The notes under the pieces were generated by a model, which ran no database searches, had not been told where the DNA came from, and saw only the letters and a program-made list of their open reading frames with translations. A stretch of DNA of 46,804 nt, taken from an uncultured Stomatobaculum sp. GTDB taxonomy: Bacteria > Bacillota > Clostridia > Lachnospirales > Lachnospiraceae. The stretch lies in contig NZ_CALEYG010000006.1 of the NCBI RefSeq assembly GCF_937924975.1, forward strand, positions 1 through 46,804, read 5' to 3'. Within the stretch, counting starts at the first letter, position 1, and every line of letters begins with the position of its first letter. The position numbers and the translations under genes are program-made. Of this stretch, positions 1-7,817 are shown piece by piece.

Positions 1-93
1 CAGTTGTGGTGCCTAACGATAGTCAATGTGTCCAGAATTCTGGGTACATATCATTATAGGACGGGAGCTTTGTTGTGACAGGGAAGCGTGTTT

Positions 94-1317
94 TCACAGT
101 ACGTCGCCGAGTTTTGCCTCTTTGATGCCGTGCTTTTCCGCGTAGCCCGTGAGAATCAGGGTCAGGGCGCCGTCGCCGGTCACATTGCAGGCGGTGCCGA
201 AGGAATCCTGCAGTGCGAAGATGGTCAGCATGAGCGCCGTGCCGGTCTCGTCAAAGCCGAGCACGCCGGTAATCAGACCGAGAGACGCCATGACGGTGCC
301 GCCGGGCACGCCGGGTGCGCCGATTGCGAAGACGCCGAGCAGCAGACAGAAGAGCACCATCTTGCCGACGGACGGGAATTCGCCGTAGAGCATCTTCGAG
401 ACTGCCATCACGAAGAAGGTCTCTGTCATTACGGAGCCGCAGAGATGGATATTCGCAAAGAGCGGAATGCCGAAATTCACGAGGTCATCGCGGAGGGTGG
501 GTTCCGATTTTCTTGCGCACTGCAGTGCGACGGAGAGTGTCGCGGCCGAAGACATGGTGCCGACTGCGGTCATATAGGCGGGACCGTAGTGCTTCAGAAT
601 GTTCAGGCCGTTCCGGCCGGAGTAGACACTCGCGATGCCGTAGAGCAGGGTCAGCCAGAGGTAGTGGCCGATCATCACAATCACAATGATAATCAGGAAA
701 ATCGGAAGCTGCTTTGTGATGCTGCCCTCATAGGCGAGGGTGCAGAAGGTGGTGCCGATTAAGAGCGGGAGCACCGGAATCAGGAACTTCGTCACGATCG
801 AGAGCACAATCTTCTGGAACTCTTCGAGCAGGTTGGTCGTGTACTCCGAATGGTTCCAGACCGCCGCGAGACCCACTGTGACCGAAAAGAAGAGAGCGGT
901 CATGACGGTCATGACAGGCGGAATTTGCAGCTGGAAGATGACATCCGGGAGTTCGCGGAGTCCGTCCACGTTCGGGTTAATCGAGAGATGCGGCAAAATC
1001 GAAAAGCCGGCAATCGTCGAGCTGAAGGCAGCACCGATCGAAGAGACATAGGCAATCAGCAGCGCGACACCGAGCATGCGGGACGCGTTGTTGCCCATGC
1101 GCGTAATCGAAGGTGCGATGAAACCGATGACAATCAGCGGGACACAGAAACTGATGAACTGGCCGGCAATGTATTTGACGGTGACAACAACATTGAGGAT
1201 GCCGGTGAGCAGTGCGGAATCCTCCATCGAGTTCATAGCGAGTCCGGCGACAAGACCTATGACGAGTGCAAGAACCAGCCGGAACGGCAGACTGTGTAGA
1301 AAGCCCTTCTTTTCCAT
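94..1317 (-). CDS. Dicarboxylate/amino acid:cation symporter (DAACS family)
   Basis: This is a predicted membrane symporter of 407 residues that couples uptake of an amino acid or dicarboxylate to sodium or protons. It has about eight hydrophobic segments, and the C-terminal half carries the family's re-entrant-loop features: a small-residue stretch GTMSSAATL and the late segment NVTGDGAL. I start it at the ATG at 1315-1317 because GGAGGGAA lies just upstream; an in-frame ATG 36 bases earlier has no such site. It lies 26 bases downstream of the cysteine desulfidase gene and is surely co-transcribed, so serine, threonine or cysteine is a likely substrate. The family call is firm; the substrate is inferred only from the neighbour. 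Confidence 0.85.
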   Translation of the reverse strand: MEKKGFLHSLPFRLVLALVIGLVAGLAMNSMEDSALLTGILNVVVTVKYIAGQFISFCVPLIVIGFIAPSITRMGNNASRMLGVALLIAYVSSIGAAFSSTIAGFSILPHLSINPNVDGLRELPDVIFQLQIPPVMTVMTALFFSVTVGLAAVWNHSEYTTNLLEEFQKIVLSIVTKFLIPVLPLLIGTTFCTLAYEGSITKQLPIFLIIIVIVMIGHYLWLTLLYGIASVYSGRNGLNILKHYGPAYMTAVGTMSSAATLSVALQCARKSEPTLRDDLVNFGIPLFANIHLCGSVMTETFFVMAVSKMLYGEFPSVGKMVLFCLLLGVFAIGAPGVPGGTVMASLGLITGVLGFDETGTALMLTIFALQDSFGTACNVTGDGALTLILTGYAEKHGIKEAKLGDVL

Positions 1318-1343
1318 AACAATTCCCTCCTTATGTTTGAAGC

Positions 1344-2657
1344 TCAGACGCAAGCATTGACATCAACTTTGTCAATCATGACATTCAGAATCTCGTGGTC
1401 GGTGGGTTTCATGCCGACTTTTCCGATGTAGCCTATATTCCGTATGGTCTCTTCGACATCTTCCTCTACGATGCCCTCGCCGGGCTGGAACTGCTGGTCG
1501 CGCATGCTCATCTGGTAGGCCAGAATCGCCGCGTGCACCGAAGAAGCAATCTTCGCCGCACAGCTCGGTTTTGCGCCGTCGCAGACAATGCCGCCGACAT
1601 TGCCGAGGGTATTGGTAATCGTACAGGCAATGCGTCTTTCATCACCTCCTGCCATGTAAGTAATTGCCGCGCCTGCGCCGCAGGCTGCACTGACGGCACC
1701 GCAGAAAGCGGAGAGCGGGCCGATAAAGTGTTTGATGTAGATAGACACCAGGTTGCTGACGAGCAGCGCGCGGTACAATTTCTGTTTGGAGACTTGAAAC
1801 TCCTCTGCGTAAACCAGAACCGGAAGGGTCACGGTGATACCCTGGTTGCCGGAGCCGGAATTAATGACGACCGGCAGGGCGCAGCCGCTCATGCGGGCGT
1901 CGGAACCGGCGGCGGCCCGTGCAATCGCCCGGGTCTTTACATCGCTGCCCCAGCTCTCGAGCATGGTTTTGCCGATGCGGGCGCCCCAGCCGTTGTCGAG
2001 TCCCTCCTGGGAAATGGCCCGGTTATAGCGAATTTGCCGTTCAAGAAGGTCGCTGACTTCCGAGAGATCCACCCGGGCGGCGTAGTCGAGCAGCCCCCGC
2101 AGTGTCATTTTGCGGCGGTCGGCGCTTGAAAGCGAGGCATTTTCCGGGTAAGCGGCGGCATTTGCCTGCTCAAAGACCGTGACGCCGTCGCGCGCCATGC
2201 GGACAATGTTGGTGTGGTGCTCCGCAATCACGACTTCCGCCGTGTGCGTGCTGCCGCGGACTTTCGCGGCGATGTAGAGATTCGGAACATCTTCCGCGAA
2301 ATTGACCTCACAGAAACCGGCGTTTACGAGCTCCCGACAGCGTTCCCGCGCGCTGTCATCCGCGGCGGAAATGACTTCGAGCTTCTTGTCCGCCTGCCCG
2401 CCGGTGATGCCGAGGGTCGCGGCGACCTTGATGCCCTTTTGCCCGCCCGAGTTCGGCACGGTGACGCCTTTTACGTTTTTGATGATGTTGCCGGAGCAGT
2501 CCACTGTGATGTGGAGCGGCTCCTCCCCCAACAGTTCCTTCGCCTTTGCCGCGGCATAGGCAATCGCAATCGGCTCGGTGCAGCCCATTGCGGGCACCAG
2601 CTCTTCTCGCAGGATTGCTGTGTAATTGCTGAACGATTCTGGATTTTCAACGAACAT
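1344..2657 (-). CDS. L-cysteine desulfidase / L-serine dehydratase-like (UPF0597, CyuA/YhaM type)
   Basis: The 437-residue protein matches the UPF0597 family, whose studied members (E. coli CyuA, methanogen cysteine desulfidase) are iron-sulfur enzymes that split L-cysteine into pyruvate, ammonia and sulfide. The N-terminus has the hallmark PAMGCTEPIAIAYA. Later cysteines in ACTITNTLGNVGGIVCDGAK and PSCAAK are where the family places its 4Fe-4S ligands. Length is typical. The start has AGGAGG ten bases ahead. It is the first gene of a two-gene operon with a symporter and is preceded by a promoter containing a perfect dyad, likely bound by the GntR regulator next door. Serine could be the true substrate. 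Confidence 0.85.
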   Translation of the reverse strand: MFVENPESFSNYTAILREELVPAMGCTEPIAIAYAAAKAKELLGEEPLHITVDCSGNIIKNVKGVTVPNSGGQKGIKVAATLGITGGQADKKLEVISAADDSARERCRELVNAGFCEVNFAEDVPNLYIAAKVRGSTHTAEVVIAEHHTNIVRMARDGVTVFEQANAAAYPENASLSSADRRKMTLRGLLDYAARVDLSEVSDLLERQIRYNRAISQEGLDNGWGARIGKTMLESWGSDVKTRAIARAAAGSDARMSGCALPVVINSGSGNQGITVTLPVLVYAEEFQVSKQKLYRALLVSNLVSIYIKHFIGPLSAFCGAVSAACGAGAAITYMAGGDERRIACTITNTLGNVGGIVCDGAKPSCAAKIASSVHAAILAYQMSMRDQQFQPGEGIVEEDVEETIRNIGYIGKVGMKPTDHEILNVMIDKVDVNACV

Positions 2658-2678
2658 AACAGGCCTCCTCTCACAATG

Positions 2679-2706
2679 ATAATACCACTGATATTATCAG
2701 AATCAA
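2679..2706 (-). promoter_or_regulatory. Promoter of the desulfidase-symporter operon with a dyad operator in its spacer
   Basis: On the minus strand a -35 TTGATT (2701-2706) and a -10 TATTAT (2679-2684) are 16 bases apart. The spacer holds a perfect dyad, CTGATA-N-TATCAG, at 2688-2700. A protein bound there would block RNA polymerase. The neighbouring GntR/FCD regulator is the obvious candidate, and this placement implies repression relieved by a ligand, possibly cysteine or serine. Confidence 0.65.
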
Positions 2707-2726
2707 GTGATTTTGACGAAAAAACC

Positions 2727-2739
2727 TGTAAAATTTACA
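2727..2739. promoter_or_regulatory. Second perfect dyad upstream of the operon promoter
   Basis: TGTAAA-N-TTTACA is a perfect 13-base palindrome about 40 bases from the dyad in the promoter spacer. It shares the 6-1-6 architecture but not the sequence. It may be an auxiliary operator or a site for another regulator; AT-rich palindromes also arise by chance. Confidence 0.35.
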
Positions 2740-2764
2740 AGAAAAATGGCGAAAACATAAAGAA

Positions 2765-2796
2765 GCCCTCTTTCCCGCGGGAACGGGAAAGAGGGC
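2765..2796 (-). terminator. Terminator of the GntR gene
   Basis: A perfect 13-base stem (2765-2777 with 2784-2796) has a six-base loop. On the minus strand it is followed by a T-rich tract (TTCTTTATGTTTT). It lies 33 bases past the GntR stop and separates that gene from the operon promoter. Confidence 0.8.
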
Positions 2797-2828
2797 AGTC
2801 AAGAGAGCAGGCAGGGACAGGCTTCGGT

Positions 2829-3464
2829 TCAGAGTCCCATATACCCGCCGAAGTCGCGGAGGTCATCGCGGATGTCACGCACGAGTGCCGCCGGATCCTT
2901 CCGGGCGAGATCGGCAATGATTAACTCGTGGTGTTTTGTGTCATAGGAGAGGAGTCGGTCGGCGCGCCGGTTCCAGTAGAGCTGGGAGTAGGCGCGGAGC
3001 AGGCGTGACATGCAGCGCTTCACATTCATCGTGATAAAGGTATTGCCGCAGAACTCCATCAGTTTTTCGTGGAAGTCCATGTTGAAGCGCCAGTGCTGAA
3101 TGGGGTCCACATCGTCCCGCTGACAATTCCGGTTCAGCTGCGTCAGCAGTTCGATTTCGGCTTCGCCGAAGCGCTTATAGTTCTCGCGCAGCGCGCCGCT
3201 CTCCAGAAATTCCCGGTACTGAAGCATTTCATAGATATCGATATGCGTCAGGCGTATGACTTCGTAGCCGTAGCGCGGAATGCTCTGGACAACGCCGTCC
3301 GCGCAGAGCGCAATCAGGGCATCCCGGACGGGAGACTTGCTGACTTCGTATTTCTCAATGAGTTTCTTCTCGTTCAGAATATCGCCGGGCTGATATTTGC
3401 CGGAGATAATCTCTTGAAGAACCGCATTGTAGACCATTTCCTTGAGGTTTGTATATTTCTCCAT
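2829..3464 (-). CDS. GntR-family transcriptional regulator, FCD (FadR) subfamily
   Basis: The 211-residue protein has an N-terminal winged helix (about residues 5-75) with the GntR signature: ISGKYQPGDILNEKKLIEKY followed by a recognition region reading VSKSPVRDAL. The rest is an all-helical FCD ligand domain with histidines in FNMDFHEKLME and TKHHELI at the positions that normally hold a metal or carboxylate ligand. The ATG at 3464 follows GGGAGGTAA. The gene is transcribed toward the desulfidase operon and ends before its own terminator. Control of that operon is inferred from adjacency and from the dyad in its promoter. Confidence 0.88.
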   Translation of the reverse strand: MEKYTNLKEMVYNAVLQEIISGKYQPGDILNEKKLIEKYEVSKSPVRDALIALCADGVVQSIPRYGYEVIRLTHIDIYEMLQYREFLESGALRENYKRFGEAEIELLTQLNRNCQRDDVDPIQHWRFNMDFHEKLMEFCGNTFITMNVKRCMSRLLRAYSQLYWNRRADRLLSYDTKHHELIIADLARKDPAALVRDIRDDLRDFGGYMGL

Positions 3465-3493
3465 GGTTTTCGCTTACCTCCCTCATGAACTTT

Positions 3494-3522
3494 ATTATAC
3501 CGAAAACAGCGGAGAGTATGAA
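3494..3522 (-). promoter_or_regulatory. Probable promoter of the GntR gene
   Basis: Minus-strand TATAAT at 3494-3499 is a consensus -10, with TTCATA (4 of 6) at 3517-3522 after a 17-base spacer. Transcription would start about 25 bases before the ATG. Confidence 0.55.
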
Positions 3523-3559
3523 AGGGGAAATCTTTTGCGGAATGCAACTTCAAAAAAAT

Positions 3560-3656
3560 ACCCGCTATGCGGGTGGAGACAAATCGTTTCACAAAGAAAT
3601 CACCTTTCCGCACAATAGAGGTGTCCAAGCCGCTACAGAGAAAGGAAAGGTGATTT
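3560..3656 (+). mobile_element. Left-end hairpins of an IS200/IS605-type element
   Basis: Two hairpins precede the tnpA remnant. The first, ACCCGC-TAT-GCGGGT (3560-3574), is where IS200-type elements carry the subterminal hairpin recognised by TnpA. The second is a perfect 13-base inverted repeat (3597-3609 with 3644-3656) whose right arm contains the Shine-Dalgarno GGAAAGG of tnpA. IS200 elements are known to keep transposase expression low with such a ribosome-site-hiding stem. It stays perfect although the gene behind it is dead, suggesting recent decay. Confidence 0.65.
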
Positions 3657-3657
3657 C

Positions 3658-3915
3658 ATGCCAAAGGCGAATCGTGCCGCACATACCAAATAGCTGTGCA
3701 AGTACCGTATCGTCGTTACGCCAAAGTATAGACGAAAAATAAGCTACAATCAATGCAAGAAGGATTTGGCTCAAATCCCACATGATCTTTGCGCATACAA
3801 AGGTGTAGAGCTTATAGTAGGACCTTTGATGCCGGACCATGTGTACATAGGAATGAGCATACCCCCGAAGATTCGTGTATCGTTTTTCATGGGATATGAA
3901 AGGGAAAAGCTCGCG
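3658..3915 (+). pseudogene. tnpA: Decayed IS200/IS605-family transposase TnpA
   Basis: Reading from the ATG at 3658, the frame gives an IS200-like start (MPKANRAAHTK), a TAG at codon 12 where family members have tryptophan, then LCKYRIVVTPKYRRK and GPLMPDHVYIGMSIPPK. Two further lesions are clear. The HUH motif, normally HVH, reads HVY, removing a metal-binding histidine. The frame also slips near 3899, where the usual LKGKS would follow FMGY. The C-terminal part with the catalytic tyrosine is missing. The element is therefore inactive. From 3916 to 4100 I see no gene or further transposon sequence. Confidence 0.8.
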
Positions 3916-4101
3916 TTGCGCGGAAGGCAAAGGGGAAGTGAGAGCAAGCGTTTTGATGCGCAGACTTCTTGGTTAGGCAGTAGGCGGAGATAAGGCGAGG
4001 CGTAAGTGCTTGGCACAGCGGGGATATCGGTGCGGCAGGCAACAGAGAAGTTTTAAGCGGCACTATTTTGGAGGAATGAGAAGAGAGGAACCGAGTTTCG
4101 C

Positions 4102-4129
4102 TTGTTTTTGCGGGACTCTGCTGTATACT
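4102..4129 (+). promoter_or_regulatory. Promoter of the 155-residue unknown gene
   Basis: TTGTTT (4102-4107) and TATACT (4124-4129) are separated by 16 bases. The gene starts 65 bases downstream. Confidence 0.55.
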
Positions 4130-4194
4130 GAAACATAGTGTTGTCGCGGCAAGTCTTGCGCGAAAAAGAGAAAAGATGAAGGGGGAAAACAGAG

Positions 4195-4662
4195 ATGGGT
4201 TTAAAGGATTTGCTGAAGAAGGCGCTGACGGGGGCGTCCGATGAGGACAACCGGAAGAACAAGGCAAAAATGCGGGAGATTTTCAACTCGCTGGTTGCGG
4301 ACGGAGATGCCTACACTTTGATTTACTGCCATATGGAGGTTCCGCACAATGCTGTGGTCGTGGAGGTCAATGTGCACAGCAATTACATTGTGGGCTACAA
4401 GCCGGGCGAGGTTGTGATTGTGCCGGTGAACGCGCAACTCACCGAGTGGGGCGAGGCCGAGGTCTTCAACAAGGAGAACGGCGGCAAAATTGCGTCCGGC
4501 TGGACCGGCTATTGCTCGGCATCCAAGGAAGGCGTTCACTATCAGTTCGAGCCTGTCACCTACGAGCCGGGAATCAAAGCTTCGGCCAAGTACTCCGTTG
4601 CAATTACCCAGTCCATGGAGGAAGTCACCGCATTCCGCAAGTTCTTTAAGGCAGGTCTCTGA
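4195..4662 (+). CDS. Conserved-looking protein of unknown function
   Basis: I do not recognise this 155-residue protein. It has no signal peptide or membrane segment. A charged, helical N-terminus (MGLKDLLKKALTGASDEDN) is followed by a segment rich in beta strands (AVVVEVNVHSNYIVGYKPGE), resembling a small cytoplasmic beta-barrel or domain-swap fold. The start follows GAAGGGGG. It stands alone, with its own promoter and terminator, between an insertion-sequence remnant and the Crp/Fnr gene. Codon use matches the chromosomal genes around it, so it is probably a resident gene. Confidence 0.7.
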   Translation: MGLKDLLKKALTGASDEDNRKNKAKMREIFNSLVADGDAYTLIYCHMEVPHNAVVVEVNVHSNYIVGYKPGEVVIVPVNAQLTEWGEAEVFNKENGGKIASGWTGYCSASKEGVHYQFEPVTYEPGIKASAKYSVAITQSMEEVTAFRKFFKAGL

Positions 4663-4827
4663 GGCAGAGTACAGGGTATCGCAGTACGAGGCGACAGTGT
4701 GCGCCGAGATAAGGTCGCGTGACATTCGGATGGAATAGAATCGAGGCGGATAGCAGCCGGGTTCGGTTTTGATTCGGACACACGGGACCGAAAAACGGAA
4801 TCAATGACAGGTATCGAACAGGTATCG

Positions 4828-4862
4828 AAAAAGCCCCGGGACTTTCGTCCGGAGCTTTTTTT
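4828..4862 (+). terminator. Rho-independent terminator
   Basis: The stem AAAAAGCCCCGGGAC / GTCCGGAGCTTTTTTT has one bulged base and a TTTC loop, and ends in a T run. It closes the 155-residue gene. Just before it, CAGGTATCGAA occurs twice in direct tandem (4808-4818, 4819-4829). Confidence 0.75.
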
Positions 4863-4899
4863 GCGCCTTACGGTCAATCCGCTTGTGCGTGCGAAGCGA

Positions 4900-4920
4900 C
4901 TACGGACAAGTTGTCCGTAG
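4900..4920. promoter_or_regulatory. Perfect 21-base palindrome in an intergenic gap
   Basis: CTACGGACAA-N-TTGTCCGTAG is a perfect dyad with ten-base arms around one central base. It lies after the terminator of the unknown gene and past the 3' end of the convergent Crp/Fnr gene, where no promoter is evident. A loop of one base makes an RNA hairpin unlikely, so a protein-binding site is the better guess. The rest of the gap (4663-5037) shows nothing else. Confidence 0.4.
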
Positions 4921-5037
4921 CACGATGAATCGGTGCAGGCGACGGCAGAGCGGTGACAATTCTGGGCGAGGCAGTTTTGCGAAGAGAAAATCCGGAAAAG
5001 ACATTGTGATGCATGTTGTGTGTTTGCGCCACTTTCG

Positions 5038-5748
5038 TCAGGAGGCGAAGAGCGTGTAGCGGTTTCCGGTGACCGAAAGCAGACCGTCCTTCTCCATCGC
5101 GGTGAGCTCACGGCAGAGCGAGCTCCGGTTCACATTCAGGTAGTGCGCGAGTTCCGACTTGTTGAGGGGGAGATCTACGGTCAGCGTGACAGTGGCTGTC
5201 GGCGGCAGCCCGGGTAGTGCCTGAAGTCCTTCCGGACGGAGTTGCAGATAGGAGAGTATTTTCTCCCGGAGCGTGTCTTTTGAGAGAATGTCAAGTGTCT
5301 GCATGAGCTGCCCGTTTTTCTTCGCGAGGAGCTCATACATATTCTCGGTCATGATGCGGTGAAAGCGACAGTGATGCTCACAGCTTCGCATAATTTTTCC
5401 GAGCGGCAAAAAGAGAGCGGTCGCATTTCTGGCGGCGAGAAAGGAGACATGGGCCGGCGTCTTTTTCTTGCGGAGCGAAAAAGATTCGCCGAAGAGATCG
5501 CCGGGCAGCATGTAGTTTAAGAAAGACTGGTGGCCGTTCTCATCTTCCTTCAGCATGAAAATCATGCCGGAGAGCAGCATCCCGACATAGGGGACACTGT
5601 CTTCATCGAGAATCAGGAAACTGTTCCGCGGGTAGGAGCGGATGTAGCCGTCCAGACAGGGAAGCAGTGCTTCGAGCTCACCGGCGGAAAGTCCCTCAAA
5701 GAGCGGAAAACGGGTTAAGGCCTCTAAGCTGAATTCAGTAGATTCCAT
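5038..5748 (-). CDS. Crp/Fnr-family transcriptional regulator
   Basis: The 236-residue protein has an N-terminal cyclic-nucleotide-binding-like beta roll (about 15-125, with FPLFEGLSAGELEALL and MLPGDLFGES), a long dimerisation helix, and a C-terminal winged helix whose recognition region reads NKSELAHYLNVNRSSLCREL. Cysteines are scattered rather than clustered as in Fnr, so a 4Fe-4S sensor is not evident. The ATG follows GAGGT. It diverges from the ABC transporter-asr genes, and an inverted repeat lies between them. Sensing of a redox or sulfur signal to activate that operon is inferred. Confidence 0.85.
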   Translation of the reverse strand: MESTEFSLEALTRFPLFEGLSAGELEALLPCLDGYIRSYPRNSFLILDEDSVPYVGMLLSGMIFMLKEDENGHQSFLNYMLPGDLFGESFSLRKKKTPAHVSFLAARNATALFLPLGKIMRSCEHHCRFHRIMTENMYELLAKKNGQLMQTLDILSKDTLREKILSYLQLRPEGLQALPGLPPTATVTLTVDLPLNKSELAHYLNVNRSSLCRELTAMEKDGLLSVTGNRYTLFAS

Positions 5749-5775
5749 TGTGATACCTCATACAAGACAAACAAA

Positions 5776-5819
5776 AAACTGTTGCATAGGAAACAGTTTG
5801 CTTTTTGTTTTAGTATAAA
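5776..5819 (+). promoter_or_regulatory. Candidate Crp/Fnr operator and -10 box for the transporter-asr operon
   Basis: AAACTGTT-N8-AACAGTTT is a perfect dyad (5776-5783, 5792-5799). A -10-like TATAAA lies at 5814-5819 with no recognisable -35. The dyad centre falls near -38 to -41 from the expected transcription start, the position from which class II Crp/Fnr activators work. The divergent regulator gene starts 28 bases to the left, so the site may also control it. Confidence 0.55.
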
Positions 5820-5910
5820 CTGAATTGTAAAAAGATGGTAGAGGGCGGAGAAGATTGTTATAGAATTAACAATGTCGCCGTCCCTCGGCTTGTGTTTCGG
5901 AGAAAGGAAG

Positions 5911-6867
5911 ATGATGGAGAAGAAAAAAAATCGGCTGTACCTGGCACTATGTCTATTGTTCGGAATTCTGTTCTGCGTCGCCTGCGGCGGACAGCAGCAG
6001 ACGGAGACGACGACAGCCGCGAAAGCGGAGAGCAGCGCTCAGGCCGCGGAGAGCACCGAAGCGTCAGATCTTTCGGCGGATTCGCGCGTGGTGGCACTGT
6101 CCCGCTCGGTCGGCGAGATGTGGCTCCTTGCCGGCGGAAATCTGGTCGGCGTGACCGACGATGCGATGGATCTCGAGGGACTCTCGAAGGAGTGCGCTTC
6201 GGTCGGCAAACTGTCGGCGCCGAGCGCGGAGGCGATTCTCGCGCTGCACCCGGCACTCGTGCTGACGGCGCCGGACATTCCGGCGCAGCGCGAAGTGCAG
6301 AAGACGCTTGAGGCGGCCGGTATCCGCTGTCAGGCGGTCGATATTAACAACTTTGCCGATTACGCGTCGGTGATGCAGAACTTTACCGCTGAGACCGGTC
6401 GCGCGGATCTCTACGAGAAGAATGTCACGGCGGTGCAGCAGAAGATTGACAGCGTCAAGGCAGCGCTGCCGGGCGAAGTCAAGGGGAAAACCTTCCTCGT
6501 CATCCGGGCTTCCGCGGCAAAGACCAAAGTGTTAAAGTCCGATCACTTCGCGGTTGCGATGCTCGAGGATCTCGGTCTCACGAATGCGGCACCCGAGAGC
6601 CTTTTGGATCAGCTCAGCATGGAGGGCATCACGGAGGCAAACCCGGACTACTTATTCGTGATTTTTCAGGGAGAGCCGAAGGAGGCAGAGGCAGTCTACC
6701 AGGAGTTGATCGGCGGACAGCCTGCCTACGATCAGCTGAAAGCTGTCAAGGACGGCCACACGGCCGTATTGCCGAAGGACTTGTTTCAGTATAAGCCGAA
6801 TGCGCGCTGGGGCGAGGCTTACGCAAAGCTCTCAGAGCTCCTCGGGGGTGCGGCGGAAAAGCAGTGA
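5911..6867 (+). CDS. Substrate-binding lipoprotein of a metallochelate-type ABC transporter
   Basis: The 318-residue lipoprotein is the extracytoplasmic receptor of the FecCD-type importer that follows. From the ATG at 5911 (preceded by AGAAAGGAAG) it has a lysine-rich N-terminus, a hydrophobic segment and a lipobox ending FCVAC, then a low-complexity Thr/Ala/Ser/Glu linker. The body is a TroA/BtuF-like two-lobe fold: DSRVVALSRSVGEMWLLAGG opens lobe 1, and PSAEAILALHPALVL is the typical interior helix-strand. The family binds ferric siderophores, haem or cobalamin. The downstream sulfite reductase needs siroheme and iron, so an iron chelate or tetrapyrrole is plausible but unproven. Confidence 0.85.
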   Translation: MMEKKKNRLYLALCLLFGILFCVACGGQQQTETTTAAKAESSAQAAESTEASDLSADSRVVALSRSVGEMWLLAGGNLVGVTDDAMDLEGLSKECASVGKLSAPSAEAILALHPALVLTAPDIPAQREVQKTLEAAGIRCQAVDINNFADYASVMQNFTAETGRADLYEKNVTAVQQKIDSVKAALPGEVKGKTFLVIRASAAKTKVLKSDHFAVAMLEDLGLTNAAPESLLDQLSMEGITEANPDYLFVIFQGEPKEAEAVYQELIGGQPAYDQLKAVKDGHTAVLPKDLFQYKPNARWGEAYAKLSELLGGAAEKQ

Positions 6868-7817
6868 AAAAAGGATCCTTTGTGTCCGCGCTCCTTTTCG
6901 GGCTTGCGCTGACCCTGCTTTTCACCTGGTTTTCGGTGTTCTTCGGCCTGCGCGGCGCTGCGGGAGATGTGCGGAGAATTCTCTGCTATGTGCGGGTGCC
7001 ACGCACCCTCGGTGCGCTGCTCTCCGGGGCGGCGCTCGGCGCGTCGGGCTATCTCATGCAGGAAGCGCTGCACAATGCGCTTGCTTCCCCGAGTGTCATG
7101 GGCGTCAACGCGGGCGCGGGACTGTTTGCGCTGCTCGCCGCGCTCTTGTTTCCGGCAGTGACGGCGGCCCGCTTTGTGCTGGCCTTTCTCGGGGCATTGC
7201 TCTCGATTTCGCTGGTACTGCTGATTGCGAGAAAGGCGGGCTACAGCCGGAGCGTAATTGTGCTCTCCGGCGTTGCGGTCTCGGCGCTCATGGGCGCGGC
7301 GGTGAACGGCATCGTGACGTTCTTCCCGCATGCGGTTGCGGACAAGCAGGCCTTTACGCTCGGCGGCTTTGCGGGCTTACAGTATGACGGACTCTTATTT
7401 TCGGCGGTCTTTATCCTGCCGGGGCTTCTCGCGGGCGCCCTGCTCGGCGGCGGCATAGATCTCTTTTCGCTCGGCGACGAGGTCGCACAGGGGCTCGGAT
7501 TATCCGTGACAAAGCATCGCTTGCTCACGATGGTGACCGCGACCGTGCTCGCGGCCGCGGCGGTCTGTATCGGCGGACTGATCGGATTTCTCGGCCTGAT
7601 TGTGCCGAATGTGCTGCGGCGCTTTTTTGCGGGGCAGATGTCGGCGCGGCAGATGTTCACGCTCTCAGGGCTCTACGGCAGCGCCCTGCTTATCGCGGCC
7701 GATTTTCTGGCGCGGCGTCTCTTTTACCCCTACGAGCTGCCGGTCGGGCTGCTCTTAAGCCTTCTCGGTGCGCCGTTTTTTATCTGGATGCTGATGCACA
7801 GAAAGCGTGGCATATGA
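6864..7817 (+). CDS. FecCD-family ABC transporter permease
   Basis: This 317-residue integral membrane protein forms the channel of the importer. It has about nine or ten hydrophobic segments and the conserved family stretches RVPRTLGALLSGAALGASG and GLIGFLGLIVPNVLRRF. The latter contacts the ATPase. Its GTG start overlaps the stop of the binding-protein gene (GTGA), and its own stop overlaps the ATPase start (ATGA), so the three are translationally coupled. Confidence 0.9.
   Translation: MKKGSFVSALLFGLALTLLFTWFSVFFGLRGAAGDVRRILCYVRVPRTLGALLSGAALGASGYLMQEALHNALASPSVMGVNAGAGLFALLAALLFPAVTAARFVLAFLGALLSISLVLLIARKAGYSRSVIVLSGVAVSALMGAAVNGIVTFFPHAVADKQAFTLGGFAGLQYDGLLFSAVFILPGLLAGALLGGGIDLFSLGDEVAQGLGLSVTKHRLLTMVTATVLAAAAVCIGGLIGFLGLIVPNVLRRFFAGQMSARQMFTLSGLYGSALLIAADFLARRLFYPYELPVGLLLSLLGAPFFIWMLMHRKRGI

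Noticed and set aside
1..93. Gene fragment at the left edge
   Set aside because: No frame with family resemblance or ribosome site; only the 3' flank of the symporter gene is present.
88..762. Plus-strand frames over the symporter gene
   Set aside because: They are antisense to a clear membrane transporter and contain no family motifs.
3589..3930. Minus-strand frame of 113 residues
   Set aside because: It is antisense to the IS200 transposase remnant, whose family motifs are readable on the plus strand.
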